From Nectonema munidae (lineage: Eukaryota; Nematomorpha; Nectonematoida; Nectonematidae), in contig JAUIRK010000898.1 in assembly GCA_030549495.1 (NCBI GenBank), positions 1,612,001 to 1,676,000 of the forward strand: a DNA stretch of 64,000 nt, in the 5' to 3' direction. Positions 13,211 to 34,599 of this stretch are shown here, in pieces. The notes beneath the pieces are model-generated. The model ran no database searches. It saw nothing but the letters and a program-made list of their open reading frames with translations, and was not told the origin of the DNA. Positions within the stretch are counted from its first letter, which is position 1; every line of letters starts with the position of its first letter. The translations under genes and the position numbers were made by a program.

Positions 13211-13955
13211 AAACTTTTATGTCAATTTTTTTAGTACAGTGGTTTTTATGTTGATTTATTTTTTAAATGAGACCTCGATCTATTATAAAATTACGGAGAG
13301 ACCGCCGCCCTAAAACTGTTATAAAGCTTGTGAACAGCTCAACAAGAGAATAAAATAATTCATAGATTCCTATTTTCCAATTATTGAAACGGATGGTCAC
13401 AGTCTATCTGTATAAGTCTATCGTTAGATATGCTATACTCTAACCCAATGAAGGTTTTATACCATGACTCTAAAAATGATCTTTTAAATGTCTAGCAACA
13501 AAATGTTATCAAACTAGATTAGTAACACAAAAAAACAAAGAATCATCTTATAATCTCCATATTCTACCTACACATATGTTCAGTTTGTAAAGTAAATTGA
13601 CAGATATGAAGTCGTGAATTTATATTTGAGCCTTTTAAATAGAAATTAAAGGTTTAAAATTTTTGAAAAAAAATTTGCTACAAACCTCAAATTTATATGA
13701 ATTAGCTTCATTAACAAAATTTTTAAGGAAGGCGTGAAAACTTTGCCAACTTAGTCAAAGAAATCTTGATAAAAAAAAGCAAAAACATTAAATAAAATGA
13801 ACATCTAAGAATAAAGATGCCACATATTTGATTTCTGGAATCTTGATTGTTTAAATTATATTTAGCAAATATAAAAAGGGCATCTTTTCTAACGTTAGAA
13901 TTCGATTACATTAATTTAAATCTCTTTGAGTTACATTCAGCCCCGTTGCTCGACC
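13211..13955. other. No supported gene
   Basis: AT-rich sequence following the hAT relic. GAGACCTCGATCTATTATAA near 13,267 may be a decayed transposon end, but it has no partner. No coding frame was seen. Confidence 0.35.
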
Positions 13956-13959
13956 TCAA

Positions 13960-14122
13960 TTAGAAGGGGGAGCTTAAGGTGAGCTGGGCAAAACTGATTT
14001 TAATGGGGCCAGGACTATAAAAAAGTGTATACATTTATATATTTGAAAGGACTTTCAGAAGGGCAACATAAATCCCACCGGGGCAAAGCTCACCCCCCCC
14101 CCCCCCCTTTTACCCTGGCCTG
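13960..14122 (-). mobile_element. Small inverted-repeat element with C15 tract
   Basis: Read on minus, the end at 14,122 is CAGGCCAGGGTAAAAG followed by 15 G (C15 at 14,093-14,107 on plus) and GTGAGCTTTGCCCCGG. On plus near 13,980 the sequence GTGAGCTGGGCAAAAC mirrors this in inverted orientation. It looks like a miniature fold-back element about 160 bp long; the left end is uncertain and no target duplication was found. Confidence 0.4.
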
Positions 14123-14152
14123 TTTACAAGGATAAATATTTTAAGCTTTGAA

Positions 14153-14452
14153 CTATAGAGTTCTTGTATAGTTATGTGCTATAAAAATATTTGTCCTGCT
14201 CAAAAATTTATCGACTCTTGCTCAAATTACTGGCTACATTACTGCTTCTGACCAAATATAGCCCAAATTTGCATTATTATATCAAAGAAGGGGACATTAA
14301 TGAAAAAATAGATTTTAAATATTAATACTATGTCTTAACCTTACAACAAAAAAAGTAATACGGAAAATCTACTCACAAGTCTTTTTAATACTATAAAAAA
14401 GATATACAATTGAGAAAATTAGAACCCACTCGCCCCCTGATGTGCGCCCCTG
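14153..14452 (-). repeat. Dispersed repeat family A, copy 1
   Basis: Read on minus from 14,452 it begins CAGGGGCGCACATCAGGGGG, continues through CTTGTGAGTAGATTTTCC, then GGGCTATATTTGGTCAGAAG and GTAATGTAGCCAGTAATTTG. The same order occurs on plus near 36,789, 39,515, 39,996 and 40,620. The CAGGGGCG start suggests a non-autonomous hAT-like element, but a matching far end was not identified. Confidence 0.6.
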
Positions 14453-14490
14453 CTTAAGAGATACCTTTGAAATCTTATTTTTGTGAAATT

Positions 14491-14620
14491 CAGTCAAACC
14501 TACTTTAACGACCATCTATCTGTCTAAAACGTCCAGTTTCAATTCTCCTCAATTAATCCCGATTGAACTTATGCGACCTTATGACCACCAGTTTACAAAG
14601 ATCACTTGTCGGCCTCAACA
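14491..14620 (+). repeat. Repeat end of CAGTCAAACC type (possibly pogo-like)
   Basis: The sequence starts CAGTCAAACCTACTTTAACG and continues with TCAATTAATCCCGATTGAAC. It aligns with 30,680-30,692 plus 32,219-32,300, where a 1.5-kb TTAA-flanked element interrupts the repeat. The CAGTCRAACC start resembles pogo/Tigger inverted-repeat ends, which is a suggestion only. It matters because it supplies the uninterrupted version of the 30.7-kb insertion site. Confidence 0.5.
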
Positions 14621-14624
14621 AGTT

Positions 14625-16795
14625 TGGTGTAACTATTCTGAAGGCTTAAAATAGAATTCTACGATTATCAGAAAACTATCCTGAGCATTAAAACAGTAGA
14701 TGAAATATATGGTTTAGAATAAGTCATATTAGTACCTTTAGTTTTTTCTTATGGGTTGCTAGTTTCTTAAATGTTCAATATATGAAAAATATTACTTGTA
14801 TAAAGATGAAGATAATGAGAGGTGAAAGATGTTCAAGCATATGGGTAATTTTTAAGCGATATGTAAGTCTATCCCTATTTAATCTCCCTGCATGTTTCCT
14901 TTCGAGGACACATCATACTTTTTGTATCATTTAAAAGATTTGGATTGTTACATGCATCCATTTTTCTCGTCCAAAATCTACTAGTAACTATATCCTATGT
15001 AATCATGTTGTTATTATTAAAGCTTAGCAGAGATTAATATTATTCGAGTCGATTGATGTTATTCTTTCAATTTTGTTATTGACTTTTTTCAAGCCCATAA
15101 TACTTCTCTCGGCTTGCTGATTTAATAAACCTAGCGCTTCAACGTTAGAGGCAGTGGCGTAGCCAGGGATTTGAATCAGCAGGAGGGGCCACAAAATTCC
15201 CCATAACACATAACCATAGAAAATACTTTTAGTCGGAGGCCCGCCCCACGCAGCATCTTTGAATAGGCCTCTGTTCAGAGCAGTGGTTCTAAACCTCTTG
15301 TCATGATTACGTAAATTTATTGATCTATTAATTGGGGCGTCAGGGATTTCTTTCCAAAGGTTTCAGGTTCGATTCCTTATGTATACCTAGAATAGAATTT
15401 AATGTTGGTTAATCTAATACCATTCGGTTGATTTCAGACGGTCAAGAAATGGAGGCGTCTTACCCTGTGGATTCGGGAAGATAGAACGTTAAACGAAGTT
15501 ATTGATCGTTTGTGGAGTAGTTTTATATCTATGTTCTGCTCTTAAATTTTGTCTATGCAAGTGGTGGCAATCGTTATTTTTTGACTATATCGATGTGTAT
15601 CATCCTTTATTTTGTTGCGGTCCTCTAGTGCAATGCTGGTTCTTGATTTGGCCTTTATTAAAAAGGGATTGAGAACGACTGGTTTTGAGGGAAGATTGAA
15701 TGTGATCAATTTTTTTCGAAATTTTAGGATTTGTTTGAAAAATATTTGGAGGATTCCATTTTAGAGACTTCTTTTCTAAAGTTAACAAGTCTATAAAGGT
15801 TTGGATAAATAAGCACTTGAGAGAAAATTAGTAATTATTTATTTTCAAGGAAAAGTTATGTGAAACACGCATGTAAATCAGTGAACAGCTGTTTTACACT
15901 TAATCGCTCATGTGATAATCTCATACAAATATATATAATCGATAATAAACTTGTAATAGATTTCTGAAAAAGACAGAACAATTTCACACCCTACTCTTGG
16001 AAAGGTCTAATCAATACAATTTTTTCTTGTCTCTATTGAAAAATTTTCACGAAGAGATTTAGATTATTTTCGAGTAAAAAAGTCATATTGATATCAGGGG
16101 AGCGAAAAAAAGCCTCCTTAGTCAAAAACCATCTAGAAAAAAATCCCTTGCAAAAGGTCACTGACTCCCAATCTTCGAAAGGCGTTTATGCCATTGTGAT
16201 TTGCGAGAATTTTAATGGTGCACAGGTTAAATATCCATAATCACAATAATAGAAGTCCTCGAGTGCTTTATTTTAGTATTTAAAAAATAAAGAAAAAAGA
16301 AAACCATCTTATTCGAAATACCTCAAAGAAATCAATGATCTTGTAGTATGAATATCTTTCATTTTTAATCGATCAATTTTTGGCCCAATGATAATAAATT
16401 AACTTTAATTGTAACTATTTTATAGGACCTCATAAAAATCTTTGGGGCCTATATGTCGTAGTTTGGCTACCTCTTGTGTAAATGGTCAAGCTAAAGAAAA
16501 ACGTTTTCAAATTTAATTCTAAAAGCTCTATAAAGGTGGGACTTCTCTCTAACAAACTTCACACTGTCAATTATACGAATACTGCAGGCGCTAACTAAGC
16601 CCGCTTTTTCAAAATTAAAAGTAAAATTTTTTAAATCAAAAGAATAGGACTCGTAAACGCAATTACCCTTATCTACGTCGTAATTCAAATCGTCCAAAAG
16701 TTTGCTATCTTCCCATCACCACTACTTTGAATGCATGCACAATGGAACTCCCAAATAATAGAAAGTGCGTCAATAATCCCATAAATATTTTCCGA
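14625..16795. other. Gene-poor stretch with transposon termini
   Basis: No supported gene. CAGTGGCGTAGCCAGGG at 15,153 and CAGTGGTTCTAAACCTC near 15,282 look like single hAT-type ends without partners. A perfect Pol III B-box sequence (GGTTCGATTCC) sits at 15,366-15,376 without a convincing A box or tRNA fold. Short frames around 15,600-15,790 and 16,490-16,700 show no domain. Confidence 0.4.
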
Positions 16796-16799
16796 TTCT

Positions 16800-16965
16800 C
16801 ACGTTTATTTTTTTTTTGGCGGTAGTTCTCTCAAACTTTCTGGTCTCATTTTAATTTTTGCCAATTATGTTCTAAATTTAAGGCGCTGTTAAATATGAGA
16901 AATTATTTCAATATATTTTTATAGACATTGCTACATCATATTGTTTATAAGCATCAAATGAATTT
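16800..16965 (+). repeat. Diverged dispersed repeat, partner of 21,040-21,190
   Basis: TTCTAAATTTAAGGCGCTGT, then GAGAAATTATTTCAATA and TTTATAAGCATC match, in the same order, TTCTAAATTTAAGGGACTCT, AAGAAATTAATTTCAATAA and TTTATAAGCATAGG at about 21,113-21,188. No coding frame; ends not defined. Confidence 0.45.
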
Positions 16966-17340
16966 TATAACAAAGAGTAAATATTTTCAGGTAGCACTCA
17001 CTGTACTATGTAGGTAGCTAGGTCGCAATAAAAATGGTTTACCTATTACAAGGCAACAGTTTTCACAACTATTTGCTTGAATTCACCAATTAATTGTCTT
17101 GCAACCAACTTTCGATTACAAAATACCTCTAATTTTTAAAGGGTGTTAATTAAAATATAAGGCTCTTCTTGTTCCAGTGCATTTCGAGAACTTCTTCCCA
17201 AAGTTACTTGATTCGCTTACCCTATTTCTTATACTGTCTAGTTAAGGACGAACAGCTTCGCTATTCTTAAATGATTTATCTATTTATGCTTATTTAATTA
17301 TTATGACGTAGCTTAGTAAACTTTAGTGTTTTAAGTGTTA

Positions 17341-17599
17341 TAGAAAGAAGCAAACTAAGGTGGTATGGTCGGCCATATACTAAAAATAAAAGAAGAGAAC
17401 ATCTTTCGAAAAGCTTTTGGTGGTACTGTAGTCGGCAAAAATAAAAGGGGAAGACCTTGCAAGAGATGGAAAGCTCTTGGAAAAAATACACACTCTCGGG
17501 TTAGAACAAGATGATGCTGAGGATAGAGGAAAATGGAGGCTCAAGATCATGGCCACCGACCCCCAACTTGGGGACAAGGTGTAGAAGAAGAAGAAGAAG
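17341..17599 (+). mobile_element. LINE 3' end with (GAA)n tail
   Basis: Across shifted frames the sequence gives the C-terminal tail of a LINE polymerase: IERSKLRWYGR, KSFWWY, KGKT, then HTLG.EQDDAEDR and KWRLKIMATDPQLGDKV*. This is the LRWYGH...GRPR.RW...DR..WR pattern. The stop is followed at once by an AGA/GAA microsatellite (17,583-17,599), the usual 3' terminus of elements that end in simple repeats instead of poly(A). It is strongly 5'-truncated with a few frameshifts, yet better preserved than the copy near 2 kb. Confidence 0.75.
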
Positions 17600-17739
17600 C
17601 GAGTGTATAATTTTTTGAATGAATTTATTTGAGTAAAAATCCTACTCATCGGTTAACGCCTTTAGGCCCAATTTTAGACAATAGTGTCCCATAAAATATA
17701 AACTAACATGATAAAAACTGTTGAAAAGCTCAATGAAGT

Positions 17740-18725
17740 GAAGACCGATTTTGAATTAGAAGAAAAACTTAGAGATCAACACTTTGGATGCTGTTGCTAA
17801 CAAATTTATAGTTTCTTCCTGTTCTAATGTAATGTAGAACATATGACATGTGGTATGGTGTTTTACTGCTTGCATTCCGTGATGGTCTAAAAAAACTTCA
17901 TGCTTCTAGCCTCATAAGTAAGTTGCATCGGGTAGCTTTAATTGATCAAGCTACACGATGGGGTAATGCCTATTTGAAGCTTTTATTCCAAATCCGCAAA
18001 TAACATTATCTGAGGATGAATGTAAAGAAGCTTAGCAGCTTGAAAGAATAAATTTTTACCGATATAATAAGACTTTAAAGTTCCAAGAGTTACACCTAAC
18101 ACTCATCTTTCTACAAAGAATGGAAAAGTGTGATTTTCAAATTTTCTCAAATCGAGTGTTTTATTGCCTATGGAATTAAGCGGTCTGTCTATGAAGGGCA
18201 AAAAGAGTTGTTTACTTGACAATATTTTGATAGCGACAATATTTGTTGACACAAATGAAATCTTAAGATCAGATAGCCAGAGGAAAACTGTTCTACTAAA
18301 AAATTATAGAACTAAATCAATCAAAAAATGTGCCTCATCTTCATTTTAATGCATCATCACCTTGTACTTCTAGTTTGGATGAAGGAGATTATAAAAAACA
18401 GCTTGATAACGCATTTAAGCTCAAGCTAGTAATATATATAACAGCAAAGGGGAAAATGCAACTTTTTCTGCAACTAGTTCAGAAAAATTCTGTTTTGATT
18501 TATATCAGGCTTTAACTTTGGTGGAGAAAGTTGGTGGCCCATTATAGTTGCAAGTGATGGATGCGATAAAACCATATTTACTCTTGATTCAATGGCATCC
18601 TTTTGTGCTTCTGCTCTACCCGCTACCCAAGTCAGCGTTAAAAGACTGTTTTCAGCACTCAAAATAATATAATCAAATTTTCGCGTGTCAATGAAAGAAG
18701 AATTGATTAAATCCATATTGTTTTA
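17740..18725 (+). pseudogene. hAT transposase relic, second family
   Basis: Pieces in three frames follow the order of the C-terminal two thirds of a hAT transposase. HLWYGVLLLAFRDGLKKLHA and LIDQATRWGNAYLKL (about 17,860-17,980) correspond to the CxxH...L...DGLK and D..TRW.STY segments. TLKFQELHLTL and FVDTNEILRSDSQRKTVLL (18,070-18,300) follow. CASALPATQVSVKRLFSALK and FRVSMKEELIKSILF* (18,600-18,725) match the hAT dimerisation region. Stops and frameshifts make it non-functional. It differs from the family at 11.7 and 36.2 kb. No terminal repeats were identified. Confidence 0.75.
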
Positions 18726-20044
18726 AAGAACTAATATGATCTAAATTTTTTATCAAGTCCCCCTAAAATTTTTGAATTTTACTCACCTTCTTCCCTCTCC
18801 ATTATTAAATCTTAAATAGCACATCACTTCCAACATAGGGCATCCTGATTTGGGTTGACCATTCCTCTCCTCCATTACCTTTGGGCATGACCCCTAAGCA
18901 GACTCTCGAAATCTGTTTGGTCATTCATGAGATAATGTCAAAAAAGTTCTCATTGAGGGGTAAGAGTAGGAGTAACATGAATTAAAAAATTCTAAAATCA
19001 TCACTACTCCCCGGCCTTGATTGATTTCCGATTCATATATTGATTCGTGATGCTGATTACCCATGAAAATCTGCTAAAGTACGCCTAGAGATTGATTTAA
19101 GCCGAATTTGCGAATCATTGATCTATGGTATGATATTTAATTTGCGTGGAGAATTACTTTGGCCATTATTATATTGCTAATATTTTTTTATCTAAATATT
19201 GCTATATTTATCAGTTTCATTCATAGTTGACATCGATTTTCCATTTCTCCGGATATATAAGAATATAAATTTATTCTTAATGACGTCTTTCAGCAACGTT
19301 CATTGTGATTTTAGTTTAATATTTCCAATGAATTCTCATTTTGTATTGAAATGATTTAGAATCAAGTTCACTCTAATATTTCGTGCAGCATCTATCCATA
19401 TTGAGTTTGCATTAATCTATCTCACTCAACTCTTTTTGCACACGCTTTACGCTTTTTATACTCTGAAACATATTTTAATGGAAGTGATTACAAAACGATC
19501 TTACACACTGTATTACAAACATGCTCTTAGAGAAAGTTCAGCTTGTCTAACTGCCATCTTTGAATACTCTCTATTTCTTATTTTTAATGAGGCGCATAGC
19601 TATCGAATCCCCCATTTTGTATAATTCATCCTGACCTTGAAGTTTTGAATTTATTCGATAAAGGAAAGGAGGCTAAATCAATTCTTGCTTTATCAGGGGT
19701 GTGGAATACGAGTTATCCAATTTTGAAAGAGAGGAAGTCACCTAAATATTAGTGAATTCTTCATAATAAAAGTATGTGGGCATTATTATGTAGATTTTTT
19801 TATTGTAAATGCTCTCGAATACAAGTATGTTTTGAGTGAATTTTCTCTGCTCCAAGAATGTGAAAATGTGGTCTTAGAACCACATGAAGAATCATCCATG
19901 TTTGATTCCATCCTTTTTTTTGAGAAAAATTCACACACCTTCACTAATAATGATGTTTTAACTAATAAAATTTTTTTAATTTCATCTCGTTTATTTTTTT
20001 TGAAATGAGATCTGGGGCGTCGTTGAAGTAGGAGATTTAAAAGG
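18726..20044. other. No supported gene
   Basis: Frames of 60-93 codons occur on both strands but have no domain or splice context. The stretch is AT-rich without clear repeats. Confidence 0.4.
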
Positions 20045-20052
20045 GATATGAG

Positions 20053-20487
20053 CAGTGGCGTAACCATGAGAATTGCCGCTCGGGACGGGTCATAAATTTG
20101 ACGCCTTTACGTTTTTTGGTTAAAAACGTATAAAACTTTATTTATTTATAAATTAGTTTTATATAAATGCTTTAATATGAAAATAAAAAAAAAATGAAAA
20201 ATTTATTTAATTACATACAAATATTCATTTTCAACTTTTTATAGATGAACTTTTCTAGCTTTTTGGTTAGCAAACTCTTCAATAACTTCGCCAAAAACTT
20301 TTTCCAGGTCTCAGATTTGTTGTGTATGCATGTTTTTTTGTGTTTGTCAAATGAAAATCTCTTACAACACAAACTGTTATAAAGATCTTAACATCATATT
20401 GATTGCAATATATGAGTGATTTCAAAATGTGCCGCCCCTAAAAATGTGCCGCCTGGGGCGGACCGCCCCCACCTAGTTACGTCACTG
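20053..20487. mobile_element. Non-autonomous hAT element with 8-bp TSD
   Basis: Left end CAGTGGCGTAACCATGAG; right end reverse complemented CAGTGACGTAACTAGGTG. Next inside both ends are GCCG/GGGCGG-rich subterminal blocks. The flanks GATATGAG (20,045-20,052) and AATATGAG (20,488-20,495) match at 7 of 8 positions, as expected for a hAT target duplication. The 435-bp interior is AT-rich with no frame. It sits at the edge of a family B repeat. Confidence 0.85.
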
Positions 20488-20495
20488 AATATGAG

Positions 20496-20600
20496 TCTGA
20501 GTAGGAGTTTGAGTCGGTATCTAATACAATTTAGGAGTCAGACTCGGAGTCGAATGTTTTGCCTCCGACTTACCAGTCCTGGAATAAATATCCTATCAAG
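20496..20600 (-). repeat. Dispersed repeat family B, inverted copy
   Basis: Reverse complemented it reads GACTCCGAGTCTGACTCC, then AAATTGTATTAGATACCGAC and TCAAACTCCTACTC, in the same order as 5680-5890. The hAT element ending at 20,487 probably inserted into or beside this repeat. Confidence 0.5.
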
Positions 20601-21039
20601 GAATTAAAGATCGGGTTTAATAAAATTTTATTTTTAGACCTAGTAAATAAGCAAAATTGCGCAAGTACTATAAACTCTATTATAGTATTATTTGATATGC
20701 CTTTAATGATGAAATGTCTTCATGCTTAACTGTGGGTTGATGAATTTGCCTTATCGATTAAAAGACGAGTGGTTAATTGTCGATCGAAAATTGTCGTGTG
20801 GTGAAAAGTCGTGACTCTTTCTAAATGTCTTTTGTGAAAATGCGAAAATGTACTTATGGATCATATAGCCGCCACCTGTTAATTTACCTTGGCCAAACCC
20901 AGTCTATTGCTTTTTTTATACCCTCTCTACTCTCTAAAAGGGTCGTTCGTTTTTTGAAGGCAGTGCTTATAAAAGCCGTTCTCGCTTAAATTTGGCAAGA
21001 AAAAGGAACTTAATTTTTAATATCCAAACACTTTGTAAT

Positions 21040-21189
21040 TTCTATATTTTCCAATGAAATTAGAAAAAAAAATACTTTTCGCCACTAATTTCGATAGTAG
21101 ATCAATTTCTATAATTTCTAAATTTAAGGGACTCTAAATATAAGAAATTAATTTCAATAATTTTTACATTCGATTTATAAGCATAGGAA
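21040..21189 (+). repeat. Diverged dispersed repeat, partner of 16,800-16,965
   Basis: It shares ordered blocks with 16,800-16,965 and ends in TTTATAAGCATAGGAA. The last eight bases are the left target duplication of the hAT element that follows, so that element appears to have inserted into this repeat. Confidence 0.45.
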
Positions 21190-21465
21190 CAGGGCCGGCA
21201 TTAGGCCATTGCACCTATGCGGCGACAGTTGGCCTCGAGCTTCTCATTTTTCATTTTGATGATATATTGTATGATTTCGCTAAACGCAAGGTTCGCAAAG
21301 TAAAGTTTCTTTGATCGTCATTTTGTGTTAATGAAAAAGTAATAAAACAAATCCCTTTTCTTTTTTTCAAATCTTATTTCTCACTTTTAATCCTCTTTCC
21401 TACCCACACTGGGCCCCACGCAATCCATTTTGCATAGAGCCCGGCGAACACTAGGGCCCGCCCTG
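21190..21465. mobile_element. hAT miniature element with perfect 8-bp TSD
   Basis: Left end CAGGGCCGGCATTAGG; right end reverse complemented CAGGGCGGGCCCTAGTG. The flanks are identical: CATAGGAA at 21,182-21,189 and at 21,466-21,473. Length is 276 bp and there is no coding frame. The perfect duplication suggests it is among the younger insertions in the window. Confidence 0.9.
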
Positions 21466-21473
21466 CATAGGAA

Positions 21474-23151
21474 CATACATTAAATGCATTAATTACATAT
21501 CAGTTAGTTTCCAAACAAAGTTGTGGAAGACATATTAATTGAAATTTTATTTATTCCCATTTTTACTTTTTTATATATTTTATTTTGTCATTCATCATGA
21601 TTGATTTTGCGATTTTGGTATTCCTCATAGACGTTCATTTATATATATATATTGATATTTGATCTATATAACCTTGTTTATCCTTATAATAGTTATTTTA
21701 TTGCGTGCATATAAAGTCTTTTTCTTCAGAATACATATAACGCTTGCATATGAATAATATATGAGGATAGGTCTAAAACTTCTCTCTGTTTTGCATTAGT
21801 TAAGTATCTTCGAAAAACATCAATATTGGTTGCTATTTTTTCACGAATATCTGTATTGCTAACAATGCCTGAAAACATGCATAGACAGGCTATTTATTAG
21901 ATTATTATTATTGCTCAAATATCCTCACGGATATGTGTCACGAATGTCTGACAGTGTATCAAAACACTCTCAGCGTTTAATGTTTGTTAGTAAACTCACC
22001 AATTGTCAATCATGCCAAATTTTTATCTGTACCACAACATATTCATATATACGCCGGAATCGCATCAACTAGCGAGCTGTACCCTTCATAATGGATTAGC
22101 CGTGGATTAAGCCGCGAAATAGCAGCCGGTTAGTGGACAATAATAGAGCAACACAAGTGGGTTCCTTATAGCCCTTCATTAAGAGTTGTTAAAGGCCTAA
22201 GTTACGAGCATCACGGATACACGATATGACGTTTTAAATAAAAAAGTCAACTTTCCAAAAATTTTCTAATTTATTTGAAATTCAACCAAATGACGCAGAT
22301 TCTTTTGTATGAAATATTAGTTAATCTCGTTTGCATTTTCTGGGATGAAATGAGTTATTCACACGTATATTCTAGAAGAACAAAAATGTTTGAATGTGTG
22401 GTTTATAATTATTTAATTATTTAATTATTCATATTTGATTTTTGGACTCCATCTATGATTTAAAAATCATATTTTACACCGCTCTTTTGCTTATCTGATT
22501 CAGCTGTTTCCAACAGTTTTGTACTTGCGTAACCTTTGGCTACATCTTCCATTAAATTGTACCGCACATTCAGCCATTGTGTGATCAATATTTATGTAAA
22601 AAGTTATAGTGCATCCGCAATTATGATGTGTCTCAATGGTGTAGCCCCTTCACTTCCACTTCGTGCTTCCCCTCCCGCATTTTTATTCCTTCAAAAATTT
22701 AAAGCTATTATAAATCTATCTGCATTGCTGAAGTATTGAATTTTTTGCGCAAAAATCCGACTTGACTTTTGAGCTTCTGAGAAATTAGAGATTTTTCTTT
22801 TATTTGGAAAAAATGTGTTCCTTTGTGCAAGCCCATTTTTTAATTTTCGCTGGCTACGTCACGGTGTGTTCCGTGCTAATCTGCCTTCCTTATCTTAAAT
22901 TTAATATTTTATTCAAATTCAAAACACACTTAGGCACCAACCAAGTTCTTCTGGAAATAGGTGTAGGCCGGTTTGGGAATTGATTATTATTATTATTATT
23001 GCTGCAAAATGGCAACACTTTTAGCTAGCCCTGTTTGATTCTTAGAATTGGGTTCTAAGTATGACCCGTGAGTTTAAAGGAATCCTCTCAAGTTCTCTTG
23101 GAGATTGATTTTCCTATTTTTTTAATACAGCATATATTATATAATATGGGG
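21474..23151. other. No supported gene; possible decayed hAT element
   Basis: Sequence 22,050-22,220 is less AT-rich but every frame has stops. CAATGGTGTAGCCCCTT at 22,634 and CTGGCTACGTCAC near 22,850 look like inverted ends of one hAT-type element about 230 bp long, without a clear duplication. A (TTA)n run lies near 22,985-23,000. Confidence 0.35.
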
Positions 23152-23761
23152 TATTTTGAAAGGTGTCTGGTCAAAACGTCCAAAACGTTCGAAACCGAAA
23201 CGTCCGAAATCAAAAACGTCCGAAACCGAAACGTCCGAAAACCAAAACGCCCGTAACCAAAAGGTCCGAAAATTAGATTAATAGTATCTGAACCCTAAAA
23301 AACATTTTTTTCGAGAATCAAAATTGTTTAGGAAAAAAACTGAAAAATTGAGCACAAAATTTTTTTATTTAAAAAATTCTATTTCTAGTTTATTAGTTTA
23401 AAACTTTACATATTTTAGATTTAAATGAAAAATGCACTATAATCAAGCGTGTCTTTTTAGTGGAATAGATAAAACTTCATTCCAATCTCTTAAATTCCAT
23501 TCAAATCGTGTAGTTTTTCCTTTGATTTTTGATAACAAGTCTAATTTTCAAAGTCTTGCAAATTCGACTAATTAGTATAACTTTTTCCGAGACTTTTTTT
23601 GTTTTGTGAAGTTATGATTTCTAGACGTTTTTGTTTTCGCACCTTTTGGTTTCGGGCGTTTTGGTTTTCGGACGTTTTGGTTTCGGATGTTTTAGTTTTC
23701 GGACGTTTTGGTTTCGGGAGTTTTGGATTTCAGACGTTTTGACTATGAACCTTTTGAAATA
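23152..23761. mobile_element. Fold-back element with internally repetitive inverted ends
   Basis: Both ends carry inverted repeats about 110-120 bp long built from a tandem motif of about 14-18 bp, such as CGAAACCAAAACGTC. The left end starts TATTTTGAAAGGTGTCTGG; the right end, reverse complemented, starts TATTTCAAAAGGTTCATAG; both then read TCAAAACGTC. The ~380-bp centre is AT-rich with no frame. Long, internally repeated inverted arms are typical of fold-back DNA elements. No target duplication was established. Its right end lies 38 bp before the first visible kinase exon, so it probably sits in that intron's acceptor region. Confidence 0.75.
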
Positions 23762-23799
23762 GGTCAATCGTCTATAATTTAAAATGATATGCTTTTAAG

Positions 23800-34250
<10,451 letters not shown>

Positions 34251-34578
34251 TCTCACACACCCATGTTTACATATTTCGTCTTCAAGTGCAATTAAAAGAG
34301 CTTACTTTACAAATGTTTTATATTTAGTTTTATACATCTAATACGACGTCACTGTCGCCAAAATGGAGTTGCAAAGCAAACGTTACAAATGTATATATAA
34401 TATATATCCCCAAAGAGTGTTTTTAGGGTATAAACAAGATGTTGTTATGCTCTACAGATTCCTTATTTTTTTAAATCGCGGAAATTTATTAACCTATTCA
34501 CACTTACTTTATACAATAACGAAAAGAGTTGTTATATGAACTAAATTCAAATTGCATAGTTTTGTATAGTTTTTATTG

Positions 34579-34584
34579 AATAAA
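34579..34584 (+). promoter_or_regulatory. Polyadenylation signal of the kinase gene
   Basis: AATAAA, 329 bases after the TGA stop, is the first canonical signal downstream and is followed by T-rich sequence. It would give a 3' UTR of roughly 340-360 nt. Confidence 0.65.
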
Positions 34585-34599
34585 GTTTTATCTGCTTAC

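Noticed and set aside
22050-22220. Less AT-rich patch as the missing first exon of the kinase
   Set aside because: All frames contain stops and no sequence resembling the residues before GTGTFG was found.
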